Shown: one piece after another, positions 9,070-18,083 of the stretch | Layout: each line of letters starts with the position of its first letter | Numbering within the stretch: position 1 is the first letter of the stretch | Origin: Thermodesulfobacteriota bacterium | GTDB lineage: Bacteria > Desulfobacterota_D > UBA1144 > Nemesobacterales > UBA2774 | DNA: 47,355 nucleotides | Direction of reading: 5' to 3' | NCBI GenBank assembly: GCA_040754335.1 | Contig: JBFMCV010000003.1 | Coordinates: forward strand, 1-47,355 | Notes under the pieces: model-generated | The model's database searches: none | The model's input: the letters and a program-made list of their open reading frames with translations, nothing else | Told to the model about the DNA's origin: nothing | Program-made: the position numbers and the translations under genes

Positions 9070-10020
9070 ATGAAGCTCAGAATGGCTTTCGTCATGGACC
9101 CCGTGGGGACAATAAACACGGAGAAGGATACGACGTACGTCCTCATGCTGGAGGCCCAGGCGAGGGGACACGAGGTGCATTACCTCGAGCTCAAGGACCT
9201 TTTCGTAAAAAACGCGAAGGCCTACGGGAGCGCAGCCCGGATCAGACTAAGCAGGGGCGCCGATTACTATAAACTCGGCGAGAGAAAGACCGTCGGTATG
9301 GAGACGTTCGACGTCGTGTGGATGAGGAAAGACCCGCCCTTCAATCAGGACTACATATACGCTACTTATATACTGAGCCTGATAGACTTGAAAAAGACAA
9401 AGGTCATAAACGACCCGCGGGGCATAAGGGAGTCGAACGAGAAGCTCTACACGCTCTATTTCCCCGAGTGGATACCGAGCTCGATAGTGACGAAGGACAT
9501 AGCGCAGCTTAACAAGTTCCTCGCCGAGGAGGGAGGGGAGATAGTCGTGAAGCCCCTCGACGGCCACGGCGGCGAAGGGGTCTTCTACGTCCGCGAAGGG
9601 GACAGGAACTCGAACGTGATACTCGAAACGATCACGAATTTCGGCAGGCAGTACGTCCTCGCGCAGAGGTTCATAAAAGAAGTGAGCGAGGGGGACAAGA
9701 GGATAATATTACTTAACGGCGAGCCGCTTGGAGCGGTGCTCCGGGTGCCCAAGCCGGGCGGGGAGTTCAGGTGCAACTTCCATTCGGGAGGAAGCCCCGC
9801 CAAATCGGAGCTCACAGAGAGAGACCTCAGAATCTGCAAGGCGCTCTCCAGGAGACTCAGGAAGGACGGCCTCTATTTCGTCGGCATAGACGTGATAGGC
9901 GGGTCCATAACGGAGATTAATACGACGAGCCCCACGGGAATCCAGGAAATAAACAGGCTAAACGGCGTGAAGCTCGAAGCGGACGTGATAGATTTCGCGG
10001 AGGAGCTCTGCTCGCACTGA
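9070..10020 (+). CDS. gshB: Glutathione synthetase, ATP-grasp
   Basis: GshB joins gamma-glutamylcysteine and glycine using ATP to make glutathione. The prokaryotic GshB N-terminal domain (AFVMDPVGTINTEKDTTYVL) and WMRKDPPFN are followed by the ATP-grasp part with VVKPLDGHGGEGVF, the glycine-rich ATP loop, and the metal-binding end IDVIGGSITEINTTSPTG. At 316 residues the length is typical. The ATG at 9070 follows an AAGG ribosome site. A partner gshA is not in the window. It heads a plus-strand run with gatC and gatA and is likely co-transcribed with them (55-bp gap). Confidence 0.95.
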   Translation: MKLRMAFVMDPVGTINTEKDTTYVLMLEAQARGHEVHYLELKDLFVKNAKAYGSAARIRLSRGADYYKLGERKTVGMETFDVVWMRKDPPFNQDYIYATYILSLIDLKKTKVINDPRGIRESNEKLYTLYFPEWIPSSIVTKDIAQLNKFLAEEGGEIVVKPLDGHGGEGVFYVREGDRNSNVILETITNFGRQYVLAQRFIKEVSEGDKRIILLNGEPLGAVLRVPKPGGEFRCNFHSGGSPAKSELTERDLRICKALSRRLRKDGLYFVGIDVIGGSITEINTTSPTGIQEINRLNGVKLEADVIDFAEELCSH

Positions 10021-10075
10021 GGCATAGATCATCCCCCGAACATAAATTGCGTCAAACTGCAGACGGGAGAAACGA

Positions 10076-10366
10076 ATGAAAATCACGAGGGACGACGTAA
10101 TCAAGGTCGCGGAGCTCGCGAGGCTCGAGTTCGGAGAGGAAGAGCTCGCGAGATTCACCGAGCAGCTAGGAAACATACTTACGTACATAGGGAAGCTGAA
10201 CGAGCTCGACACGAAAGACGTCGAGCCGACATCCCACGTGCTCGACATAGCGACCCCGCTCAGGGTTGATGTCGTCGAGGAATGGCTCACGGTCGGTGAA
10301 GCGCTCGAGAACGCCCCGCAGGAGGAAGAGGGCTTCTTCGTCGTCCCGCAGGTGATAGAAGATTAA
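10076..10366 (+). CDS. gatC: Asp-tRNA(Asn)/Glu-tRNA(Gln) amidotransferase subunit C
   Basis: GatC is the small belt subunit that stabilises GatA against GatB in the complex converting Glu-tRNA(Gln) or Asp-tRNA(Asn) into the amidated form. The 96-residue sequence shows the family pattern VAELARLEFGEEELARFTEQL followed by NILTYIGKLNELDT and the D-x-EPTSHVLD segment. A GGGAG ribosome site precedes the ATG. It is 12 bases upstream of gatA. Confidence 0.95.
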   Translation: MKITRDDVIKVAELARLEFGEEELARFTEQLGNILTYIGKLNELDTKDVEPTSHVLDIATPLRVDVVEEWLTVGEALENAPQEEEGFFVVPQVIED

Positions 10367-10378
10367 GGAGATATCTGA

Positions 10379-11839
10379 ATGGAACTCCCGTTTTTGTCTA
10401 TAGGGGAAGCGTCGAGACTCATAAAGAAAAGGGAAATCTCCCCCGCAGAGCTGACGGAGTCCGTACTCGACAGGATCGTAAAGCTCGACGGGAAGCTCAA
10501 TTCCTACATCACGGTCATGGGCGAGAGGGCGATCGAGGCGGCGAAGGCAGCGGAAGAGGAAATCGCCTCGGGCAATTACCGCGGCCCCCTTCACGGCATC
10601 CCCATAGGCCTGAAAGATATATTCGTCATGAAGGGCGTCCCGGCCACGTGCGGATCGAGGATGCTCGAGAATTTCTTCCCTCCTTACGACGCGACCGTCA
10701 CGAAAAAGATACTCGACGCTGGAGCGGTAATCACGGGCAAGAACAACATGGACGAGTTCGCGATGGGCTCGTCTACCGAGACATCCTACTTCGGCCCTGC
10801 GAAGAACCCGTGGGATTTGGAGAGGGTGCCCGGAGGCTCGAGCGGCGGGTCGGCAGCTGCGACCTCAGCATCGCTCTGTCTCGGCTCGATAGGAACGGAT
10901 ACGGGCGGCTCCATAAGGCAGCCGGCCGCATTCTGCGGGGTCGTCGGCATGAAGCCCACTTACGGGCGCGTCAGCAGGTTCGGCATGATAGCGTTCGCGT
11001 CCTCGCTCGACCAGGCGGGCCCCATAACGAAAACTGTCGAGGACACCGCCATAATACTTAACGCGATATCGGGACACGACCCGAGGGACTCGACTTGCGT
11101 CAACACACCTGCGCCCGATTATACGGCAAGCCTGAAAGACGACATAAAGGGCGTGAAGGTGGGCGTGCCGAAGGAGTATTTCATTCCGGGCATGGACAGA
11201 GAGGTGGAAGAGGCCGCGAAGAAGGCGATCGCCTTGATAGAGGACCTCGGGGGAGAGATTATCGAGATATCGCTTCCGCACACGGAATACGCAGTCGTGA
11301 CCTACTACATCATCGCCCCATCGGAAGCGAGCTCGAACCTCGCTAGATACGACGGAGTGAAATACGGCTACAGGACCACGAACGCTGAAACGCTCCGCGA
11401 AATGTATTTCAGGACGAGGGCAGAAGGGTTCGGGAACGAGGTCAAGAGGAGGATAATGCTCGGGACGTACGCGCTTTCGGCCGGATACTACGACGCATAT
11501 TATCTCAAGGCACAGAGGGTGAGGACACTCATAAAACGGGATTTCGACGAGGCTTTTAAAAAGGTAGACGTCATCATGGCCCCGACGGCGCCCGAAACAG
11601 CGTTCAGGATCGGCGAAAAAACGGACGACCCGATAAAGATGTACCTGTCGGACGTGCTCACGATACCGTGCAACATAGCGGGGCTCCCGGGGATATCCGT
11701 CCCGTGCGGGTTTTCATCGGACGGTCTCCCGATCGGCATGCAGGTGCTGGGCAAGCCTTTCGACGAGGCCTCAGTCATTCACGTAGCGCACGCGTACGAG
11801 CAACACGCAGGATGGAGGGAAAGGAGACCGCCACTCTGA
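10379..11839 (+). CDS. gatA: Asp-tRNA(Asn)/Glu-tRNA(Gln) amidotransferase subunit A
   Basis: GatA hydrolyses glutamine and channels ammonia to GatB. It is an amidase-signature enzyme with the Lys79 / Ser154 / Ser178 triad: GLKDIFV (K79), [10 protein letters not shown] (S154) and [11 protein letters not shown] (S178), the same residue numbers as in characterised GatA. The 486 residues are full length. An AAGGAG ribosome site sits 7 bases before the ATG. gatB is not adjacent; a different gene follows. Presence of GatCAB implies that the organism makes Gln-tRNA and/or Asn-tRNA by the indirect route. Confidence 0.97.
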   Translation: MELPFLSIGEASRLIKKREISPAELTESVLDRIVKLDGKLNSYITVMGERAIEAAKAAEEEIASGNYRGPLHGIPIGLKDIFVMKGVPATCGSRMLENFFPPYDATVTKKILDAGAVITGKNNMDEFAMGSSTETSYFGPAKNPWDLERVPGGSSGGSAAATSASLCLGSIGTDTGGSIRQPAAFCGVVGMKPTYGRVSRFGMIAFASSLDQAGPITKTVEDTAIILNAISGHDPRDSTCVNTPAPDYTASLKDDIKGVKVGVPKEYFIPGMDREVEEAAKKAIALIEDLGGEIIEISLPHTEYAVVTYYIIAPSEASSNLARYDGVKYGYRTTNAETLREMYFRTRAEGFGNEVKRRIMLGTYALSAGYYDAYYLKAQRVRTLIKRDFDEAFKKVDVIMAPTAPETAFRIGEKTDDPIKMYLSDVLTIPCNIAGLPGISVPCGFSSDGLPIGMQVLGKPFDEASVIHVAHAYEQHAGWRERRPPL

Positions 11840-11915
11840 CGTCTGAGGTTAATCTCATATAGACTTATAGCAGTATGCATCATGTTAAGCGGAGATTGTA
11901 AACGAGGAGAACGAA

Positions 11916-12104
11916 ATGACCGGGAAGAAAAAGGTATGCATGATATGCGGGAAGCCGTCGGAAGCTTCTATATGCGACGAGTGCAAGGCGAAGATACAGG
12001 GGGAGGCTGCGGGCGAGAAACAGAAGATAGAGAAGCAGGTGAAGGTGGGGTCCGAGGTTGAAAAGGACAAGATTGTGAGGAAGCATATTCGGGAGAAGAA
12101 GTAA
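11916..12104 (+). CDS. Small Cys-rich (zinc-ribbon-like) protein
   Basis: The 62-residue product has two cysteine pairs close together, CMICGK near residue 8 and CDECKA near residue 20, followed by a highly charged Lys/Glu-rich tail. Two CxxC knuckles of this spacing normally bind one zinc. A GAGGAG ribosome site stands 6 bases before the ATG, which supports real translation. It lies 76 bases after gatA on the same strand, so it may be read from the same transcript. Function unknown; a small nucleic-acid or protein-binding zinc protein is the plain guess. Repeat-filled DNA follows immediately. Confidence 0.7.
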   Translation: MTGKKKVCMICGKPSEASICDECKAKIQGEAAGEKQKIEKQVKVGSEVEKDKIVRKHIREKK

Positions 12105-13276
12105 GAAGAATGAGATTGCCGCGTCGCTTCGCTCCTCGCAAAGACAGGCCAAATATTCCGTCCTTCGACACACTCCAGTCTTCGCCAAGGCTTCGCCAGG
12201 CAAGCAGGACGAACGGATTTTAAAATATGAGATCCTGAATACTATGGGTCATTCAAGGAACGACCGTGGAATACTTGCAGCGTTGCATTCAGCCTATGGC
12301 GTCCGGTTCTTGCACTTGTTCAGAACCGTAGTTCAGGATGACTGAATTGCTTTTTAATGTCCCCTCACCCTTCACCCTCTCCCACAGAGGGGAGAGGGGA
12401 TTAAAAAAACAACAATAGATTTCCCACGCTTCGGTTCGAAATGACACTCTTCGATCCTTCGACAGGCTTCCCGGCTTCCCTGTGCTTCGCCGTGGCAAGC
12501 GCCCTTCTGGTTTCGGCAGGGGCCCAACCCGTTCGTCCTTCGACGAGCTCAGGATGAACGGGTTAAGGTGCGATGTTGGTTTAGCACCGTAGGTAACTAG
12601 AACCACGGAACACACTATGTGTGCGCCGGGCAAGCAGGACGAACGGGTAGAGGTAACTTGCGGTTCAGTAGAGGAGATTGCAATGAATCGTATATGAGCA
12701 CACATTGTGTGCCGCCGATTCTGTGAATGTCGGAAAAGAAAAATAAAATCCTCCCTAGCCCTCCTTTTTCTAAGGAGGGAATTATAAAGATTGTCGCGGC
12801 TGAAAGCCGCTCCTACGGACGGGATTCATGATGCAGGATAAAAGATGAGATTGCAGCTGCTGCTGTCGCAGCCTCGCAATGACAGAAAAATATTAAGGTA
12901 CACCCCCACCCGATCCCCCTTCGCCATCCTCCTTCGCCAAGGCTTCGAAGGACAAGAGACTTCGGGGGACAAGCCCTCTCCCCTCCTGAAGAGGGGGGAG
13001 GGAATTAATTGATTTGATTCGTCCTTCGACAAGCTCCCGTCTTCGTCAATACTTTGCCGGATCACACTACGGCTGACCCCCCCAACGGCTCATAGTCTTT
13101 GGGCGACGTGCCGCAAACAGGACGCACGGATGGCGAGTCGCTGCTGACATCCGAATGCGTAACCCGCTCATGCTTCGATCCTTCGACGTCGCTCAGGACA
13201 GGCTCCTGCTCAGCACGAACGGGTTGGGTTGGGCGGAGTGGGAGATGGAAATCATATGCCAGCGGGCGCTGGCCCG
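12105..13276. repeat. Intergenic repeat mosaic 3 (about 1.2 kb)
   Basis: No gene is supported. Recognisable repeats in order: GAGATTGCCGCG...CTCGCAAAGACAG (12112-12148); an expanded TCCTTCGACA...AGGACGAACGG copy (about 12159-12217); TATGGCGTCCGG...TTCAGAACCG (12295-12329); a CCCTCTCCC/GGGGAGAGGGGATTA hairpin (about 12361-12402); ATAGATTTCCC...TTCGAAATGACA (12415-12446); a 14-bp-stem hairpin (12526-12564); CTCCCTAGCCCTCCTTTT...AAGGAGGGAATTA (12749-12786); TCGCGGCTGAAAGCCGCTCC (12795-12814) joined to a GAGATTGC...CTCGCAATGACAG block (to 12886); and degenerate TCCTTCGAC...GAACGGG copies (about 13020-13040 and 13176-13223). Many are imperfect palindromes. Confidence 0.75.
12526..12564. repeat. 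Dispersed repeat copy forming a near-perfect hairpin
   Basis: AACCCGTTCGTCCT (12526-12539) pairs with AGGATGAACGGGTT (12551-12564) with a single G-T pair, around an 11-base loop. This is the most symmetrical copy of the TCCTTCGAC...GAACGG family in the window and shows that the unit is a palindromic element. No T-run follows on either strand, so it is not a typical intrinsic terminator. Confidence 0.7.
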
Positions 13277-14116
13277 CTATCCCCGGCCCCAGATTGCGAG
13301 GGCGCGCTTGTAGGTCTTGCTCTTCGAATATCCCGTTTCACCCGACACGATCTTTACCGCGTCTTTCAGGCTGAGCCCTTTCTTTTTACAGGAGCTCAGC
13401 ATCGTGTCCACTTCTTCCGTATCGGCTTCCCCGCTTTCAGGCGATGCACCCTCGACTACGAGAGTCACCTCCCCTTTTATTTCACTCCGCTCTAAGAGGG
13501 ATTCGAGCACTTGGGAAATCTTCCCCCTTAGAGTCTCCTCGTAGAGTTTCGTCATCTCGCGGCTCAGGGAAATATTGCGGTCTCCCAATACTTCCAGCAT
13601 TGCGCGGAGGGTCTTGAGAACTCTATTGGGAGATTCGTAGAAAACGAGCGTTTCGGGATAATCTTTTATACGCGCGAGGAAATCGGTCAGATGCTTCTTC
13701 GTCCTGGGCGGGAAACCGAAAAAAGCGAAGTGTGAAGTGGGGAGACCGGAAACGCTCAACGCCGATACGGCTGCAGACGGGCCCGGTATCGACAGCACGT
13801 CGATACCGCTTTCGGAAGCGAGCTTGACGAGCCTGTACCCGGGATCGGATATGCAGGGGGTCCCGGCATCGGAAACGAGGGCTACGCTCCTTCCGTCACG
13901 CAGAAGCGAGAGTATCTCGTTCGACTTTTCTATCTCGTTGTGCTCGTGGTAGCTGATGAGGGGTCTCTCGATCGCGTACCGTGCGAGGAGCTTCTTCGTG
14001 GTCCTCGTGTCCTCGCACGCGATGAAGTCCGCTTCTTTCAATATTTCGAGGGCCCGGAGCGTTATGTCCCCGAGGTTCCCGATGGGGGTCGAAACGATAT
14101 AAAGCTTTCCGCTCAT
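13277..14116 (-). CDS. rsmI: 16S rRNA (cytidine-1402 2'-O)-methyltransferase
   Basis: RsmI methylates the ribose of C1402 in the decoding centre of 16S rRNA using S-adenosylmethionine. The 279-residue protein has the tetrapyrrole-methylase fold with the family landmarks LYIVSTPIGNLGDIT, CEDTRTTKKLL, LVSDAGTPCISDPG and SIPGPSA, then FFGFPPR and the C-terminal small domain (KKGLSLKDAVKIVS). A GGAG ribosome site precedes the ATG at 14116. It stands alone on the minus strand with repeat-rich DNA downstream. Confidence 0.95.
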   Translation of the reverse strand: MSGKLYIVSTPIGNLGDITLRALEILKEADFIACEDTRTTKKLLARYAIERPLISYHEHNEIEKSNEILSLLRDGRSVALVSDAGTPCISDPGYRLVKLASESGIDVLSIPGPSAAVSALSVSGLPTSHFAFFGFPPRTKKHLTDFLARIKDYPETLVFYESPNRVLKTLRAMLEVLGDRNISLSREMTKLYEETLRGKISQVLESLLERSEIKGEVTLVVEGASPESGEADTEEVDTMLSSCKKKGLSLKDAVKIVSGETGYSKSKTYKRALAIWGRG

Positions 14117-14221
14117 CTTCTCCGAGAATAAACCGCAATCGTCAATACGATATTTTCAATTACGGTTTATACCGAGTCAACCCCTTGCTTCGCCAGTATT
14201 ATCAGGCGGATAAAATCAGCG

Positions 14222-14716
14222 CTAGTCGATATTACATCTCTGATGCGACTCGTAGTTGATGCATTTGTCCGTATCTTTCCCGCCGTCGATGCCGTCTGTG
14301 CCCATGCCACCGTCGAGGAAGTCTTCCCCGTCGTTCCCTTCGAGATAGTCGTTCCCGTCCCCGCCGTAGACGACGTCGTTATCCCTTCCGCCTCTCAGGT
14401 CGTCGGTCCCAGCGTCGCCGTAGATAATATCCTGGCCGGGGCCGCCGGTTATCGTGTCGTCGCCGTCTCCGCCGCAGATTACGTCGTCCCCGTCGAACCC
14501 TTTTATCTGGTCGTTCCCTCCGAGACCGGCTATTACGTCAGGGCCGAGCGAGCCGTTTATGGTGTCGTTCTTATCGGTTCCCACGATCGTGGCCGTTTTG
14601 CCCTGGCATGAAGGCGGGGTTTGAGGCTGCTGCGGCGCCGGGCTCGCAGCGTATGAATTCAAAGCAAGGAACGTTATAGCTAAGAAAGCAGAAATCCCAA
14701 CCATTATCCTTTTCAT
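14222..14716 (-). CDS. Small secreted RTX-type calcium-binding repeat protein
   Basis: The 164-residue protein starts with a Sec signal peptide (hydrophobic segment about 5-22, cleavage likely after NSYA near residue 23), then a Pro-rich stretch, then glycine/aspartate nonapeptide repeats of the GGxGxDxhx type from about 45 to 145 (for example GGNDQIKGF, GGDGDDTITGG, GGRDNDVVYGG). Such repeats fold into a calcium-filled beta-roll. Four cysteines (about 37, 82, 150, 159) could form disulfides. Unlike classical RTX toxins it is short, has an N-terminal signal and no type I secretion genes nearby, so it is probably periplasmic or released by another route. A strong GGGAGGGA ribosome site precedes the ATG. 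No enzyme domain is visible. Confidence 0.85.
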   Translation of the reverse strand: MKRIMVGISAFLAITFLALNSYAASPAPQQPQTPPSCQGKTATIVGTDKNDTINGSLGPDVIAGLGGNDQIKGFDGDDVICGGDGDDTITGGPGQDIIYGDAGTDDLRGGRDNDVVYGGDGNDYLEGNDGEDFLDGGMGTDGIDGGKDTDKCINYESHQRCNID

Positions 14717-14884
14717 ATCATCCCTCCCTAACTCTTTGATATAACTTCAATTAAAATACCGGAGGCCGGAAAAGTCAAGCGGAATATAAAGTTATTACGA
14801 ATATTAAAAATCCACAGTGTCTGAGCGTGGAACCCCGGCTTTTAACGACGGCGGTATTAAAGATGAAAGGTTTTTAGAAAATGC

Positions 14885-14930
14885 CTGGAAAAGAAAACCT
14901 GCCGCCTTCAGCAGTAAGGCGGCAGGTTTA
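14885..14930 (-). terminator. Intrinsic terminator of the OprP-like porin gene
   Basis: A perfect 14-bp stem (AAACCTGCCGCCTT at 14895-14908 with its complement at 14916-14929) encloses a 7-base loop. Read on the minus strand it is followed by TTTTCTTTT, the U-run of a Rho-independent terminator. It lies about 45 bases after the stop of the porin gene and shields the downstream RTX gene. Confidence 0.9.
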
Positions 14931-14972
14931 TTAAAGGAGGTGATGAGAGACCGATTGTCTTTCCGTTTCTTT

Positions 14973-16376
14973 CTAAAAATTTGCCTGAACCTGTGCCCTC
15001 ACGATATTCGCGTCCACGTCCGGGGCGTCAAGAGTCGCCTCGTTCCTCTGGAACGTGTAATTGAGCTGGAGCTTCCACCTGTGGTCGTGCGAGACGTAGT
15101 AATTTAATCCCGGAGTCAATTCCCACTGTTTGCTGGGTACGCTCGTATCCGGAGGAACCACGCCCGAGCCGGTGTCGTAGTCGATAAGCGCATACCGGGC
15201 GGCGAGCTCCACGGTCTTGGGCAAAAGGAACACGCCGGCCTGAATCCTGAAGCCCTGGTCGAACGCGGTGTCCTGCGGGCCCGAATCGGGCGAGAGCCAC
15301 CTGGCGTCGTATTCCGCCTCCACGTTGAAGTAAGGCATCTTGAAGCTCAGGTCGCCCGTTATCTGGGTGAAGTTCGACTGCGGGAACCCTAGCTCGGCTA
15401 TCCTGTCGCAAGCCCCGCCGTTAGGCTGCTTTCTCTCGCAGTTAAGCCCCGGCAGCGCCGAAGCGCCGAACCCGGCTACGAACGTGGGTTTCTTTGCGAA
15501 GTTGGGAACCAGCTCGTAAGCCCTGGCTGTAGCGTATGTGCCGTTAGGGTTGAACTTGAAATCTTCCCCCCCCAAGCCAAGCTGAACCCTGCCGACGTAG
15601 AGCAGGTTGGAATCGACGCTCGTGCCGTTGAGCCCGTCCCCGTTAAAGACGCCTGCGCTGTAGGAGACGTTGTTGTTTTTCCCGATTCCGCCCAGGAGCG
15701 CGAGACCGCGGTCTCTCTCGAGCCCGAACTGATCGTTTACAATCGACCTCTCGACCATCTGGAGGGCTGAGGACGAGTTAAGCTCTTCCCTGTTGAACGG
15801 GACTTTCCACTGTCCTACTCTCGGGGCGACCTCCTTCTGATACGCAGCAGTGAGATACATGTCCTTCAGGAGCTGGCTGCTCGCGGGATCTATCATGAAC
15901 GTATAATAGAACCACGGTTTGAATGCATACCCGTCCCACCTGAGCTCGAGTCTACGGAGCCTGAAGTTCGTAGATACCAGCTCCTCGTCAGTATCGTTGA
16001 CTATGCCCTGTATCTGAGCCAGGAAGACGAACCTCGTCTTGAACTGAAAACCGTCTTTGTCCGACGATTCGAAAACGAAGCCCTTGTCGTACCTGGCCAG
16101 GAACTTGTTATACCAGGCGTCCTCGTCGACAGTTTCCTGCTTCGTCTTTATCTCCGCGATCTTCTCCCGATCTGCCGCCCTTTCCGTCTGCAGGCTTTCG
16201 ATTTGCTTCTTCAGCTCCTCGATCTGCTTCTGGTTCTGGAGCTGTATGATCTCGATCTGCTTCTTGAGCTCTTCTATCTGCTGCTTCGTCGATTGGGCGA
16301 ACGAGCTCGCAGGGCTGAGAAGTATAAGGAGCAGGACTACCACCGCTTCCGTGTTTCTAACGATCCTACTTATCAT
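14973..16376 (-). CDS. Outer-membrane porin, phosphate-selective OprP/OprO family
   Basis: The 467-residue protein has a signal peptide (VVVLLLILLSPASSFAQ, cleavage near residue 27), a coiled coil with repeated KKQIE/QNQKQIEELK segments (about 30-80), and a beta-barrel domain typical of Porin_O_P proteins (RLRRLELRWDGYAF, GQWKVPFNREEL, ERDRGLALLG) ending in the outer-membrane signature phenylalanine (QVQANF). The coiled coil probably mediates trimerisation in the periplasm. Family members pass phosphate or other anions; the substrate here is not fixed by sequence. A strong AAGGAGG ribosome site precedes the ATG at 16376 and an intrinsic terminator follows. It lies downstream of the ABC importer and one unknown gene on the same strand, so it may serve the same uptake route. 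Confidence 0.9.
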   Translation of the reverse strand: MISRIVRNTEAVVVLLLILLSPASSFAQSTKQQIEELKKQIEIIQLQNQKQIEELKKQIESLQTERAADREKIAEIKTKQETVDEDAWYNKFLARYDKGFVFESSDKDGFQFKTRFVFLAQIQGIVNDTDEELVSTNFRLRRLELRWDGYAFKPWFYYTFMIDPASSQLLKDMYLTAAYQKEVAPRVGQWKVPFNREELNSSSALQMVERSIVNDQFGLERDRGLALLGGIGKNNNVSYSAGVFNGDGLNGTSVDSNLLYVGRVQLGLGGEDFKFNPNGTYATARAYELVPNFAKKPTFVAGFGASALPGLNCERKQPNGGACDRIAELGFPQSNFTQITGDLSFKMPYFNVEAEYDARWLSPDSGPQDTAFDQGFRIQAGVFLLPKTVELAARYALIDYDTGSGVVPPDTSVPSKQWELTPGLNYYVSHDHRWKLQLNYTFQRNEATLDAPDVDANIVRAQVQANF

Positions 16377-16419
16377 CTTACTTATCCTCCTTAAATTGAT
16401 TTTTCCTGCAGTGAGTCGG

Positions 16420-17082
16420 TCACTCGATAATCAACCTGCCGGCTGATTTTAGATCCGGTCTTTTGTATCTCGAATACCTGGCGCTCCTTACGTTCCTCAG
16501 CCCGTCGACGATAGGCACTCCGAGAGCCTTGGAAAGCCCGCGTCTTAGCGGCTCGAGCTTCTCCCTGAAAGCTCTCAGGCCCCTCACGTAAGCCGCGGGA
16601 TTATTCTGCCACAAGAGGAAGTTGTTGAAGACCCGCTTGAGCTTCTCCCTCACCTCGGACGATTCGAAGCTCCAGTTATAATCCCCTTCGACGGGGTAGA
16701 AGGTTTGAAAGAAGAGGAGCTGCTTTATGACCGTCCGGTGGTCTTCGACGTAATCGAGGTCGAAGAACCCGGTCCGCACCCAGCTGTAACCGCTCCCGAA
16801 GCTATCGGCAAAATTGTCCTCGAGCCCCAGCTTCTTTCCCGCGATAAATGCCAAGTTCACGTACACGTACGCAGCCTCCGGCGTGAAATACCCGTGCTCC
16901 GCAAATCCTTCGTCGAACCGGTTAAGGCTGCTCACGAAGTAAAGCCCGCTGTATTTCCTGGCGAAGCCGTAGTCAGCCCGATTCCCGAAGTCGAGCTCTC
17001 CGACGTCGGCGATCTCTAAAAGCGATTCCCTGATGTTCCCCCATTCACGTTCTGCTATCCTGATCGTATCTTCGGATTTCAT
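16420..17082 (-). CDS. Unrecognised soluble protein between importer and porin genes
   Basis: I do not recognise this 220-residue protein. It has no signal peptide or membrane segment, is rich in aromatic residues (GYSWVRTGFFDLDYVEDH, FFQTFYPVEGDYNWSF) and has a basic C-terminal third (RFREKL-type helices, SARYSRYKRPDL). The start is placed at the ATG at 17082 because GGGAG lies 6-10 bases upstream; the frame stays open to 17214, but that extension (44 residues) is of different character and lacks a ribosome site. It precedes the porin gene by 43 bases and is likely co-transcribed with it. A possible accessory to transport or surface assembly is only a guess. Confidence 0.65.
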   Translation of the reverse strand: MKSEDTIRIAEREWGNIRESLLEIADVGELDFGNRADYGFARKYSGLYFVSSLNRFDEGFAEHGYFTPEAAYVYVNLAFIAGKKLGLEDNFADSFGSGYSWVRTGFFDLDYVEDHRTVIKQLLFFQTFYPVEGDYNWSFESSEVREKLKRVFNNFLLWQNNPAAYVRGLRAFREKLEPLRRGLSKALGVPIVDGLRNVRSARYSRYKRPDLKSAGRLIIE

Positions 17083-17321
17083 TTTCTTCTCCCGTAATTT
17101 CCCTTTTGCTGTTTTTGCGTAGAACTCCCCCGTAAGTTGAAATATCAACTTTTTAAAATCCAGGAAATTTTCCGCAACTCTCCCGCGCGCCCGTACACAT
17201 GCGTCAGACGACACGGCTCTCCGATTGTCTCAGAAACTAATTACGGTCAGGACAACAATAATACGTGCCCCTTAGCTTGACGCGGTGCTTCGGGAATACC
17301 AGATTTTTGAAATCGATATGT

Positions 17322-18083
17322 TCATGCATTTAACAGCCCCCATCTCTCTCTTACGCGGTTCTCGAGCTTCGTGAAGACGAACCTGTCAACAGTAATGCCG
17401 ATGACAATGATTATTATCATTACCGCGATGATCTGGCTTATGTCGTTGAGCTCCCTGCCCATGGTCAGCAGGTGTCCGAGCCCGATGCTCACGTAGAGCA
17501 GCTCGCCCGCCATAAGCGCGCGCCACGCGAAAGACCAGCCCTGCTTGAGCCCGCTTATGATGGACGGCATGGCGGCGGGGATGATGACCCTTGTATAGAG
17601 GTCGAACCCGCCCGCACCCATAGTCCTCGCGGCCCTGAGGTATATTGGCGGCACGTTCTTCACGCCGGAATCGACGCCGATTGTAATGGCGAAGAGAGAT
17701 CCGAGAACGACAACAAGCACTATCGCGCTTTCACTGAGACCGAACCAGAGGAGCGCTATGGGGAGCCAGCAGATGCTGGGAAGCGCCTGGAAGCCGAGCA
17801 CTATGGTACCGACGGTCTCGTCGAGCACCTTGACTCTTCCTATCGCGAGGCCTATAAGGACCCCGCCGACTATGGAGAGACCGTAGCCTATGAGCACCCG
17901 CTTCATGCTCTCAAGAATCCCTATGGTGAAGCTGTTGTCCTGGAAGCCCGCGATGAGGGACCTCAGGACGCTCAGCGGTGACGGGAACAGGTATGATGGC
18001 CATAGCTTGAGAGCCGCGACCCCCTCCCATACAGCGACCAGGAGCAGATAAAAAACGGTCAATAAAATTATCTTCCTCTTCAT
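17322..18083 (-). CDS. ABC importer permease, nitrate/sulfonate/taurine type
   Basis: The 253-residue inner-membrane protein has about six transmembrane segments and the BPD_transp_1 cytoplasmic EAA loop (YLRAARTMGAGGFDLYTRVIIPAAMP region, about 150-175) that docks on the ATPase. It resembles SsuC, TauC and NrtB. Its ATG shares one base with the stop of the ATPase gene (TGATG), so translation is coupled. Which anion it carries cannot be read from sequence. Confidence 0.92.
   Translation of the reverse strand: MKRKIILLTVFYLLLVAVWEGVAALKLWPSYLFPSPLSVLRSLIAGFQDNSFTIGILESMKRVLIGYGLSIVGGVLIGLAIGRVKVLDETVGTIVLGFQALPSICWLPIALLWFGLSESAIVLVVVLGSLFAITIGVDSGVKNVPPIYLRAARTMGAGGFDLYTRVIIPAAMPSIISGLKQGWSFAWRALMAGELLYVSIGLGHLLTMGRELNDISQIIAVMIIIIVIGITVDRFVFTKLENRVRERWGLLNA

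Noticed and set aside
12105-13276. CRISPR array or degraded transposon
   Set aside because: The repeats are of several unrelated families, are not evenly spaced, and no transposase fragment or cas gene is seen.
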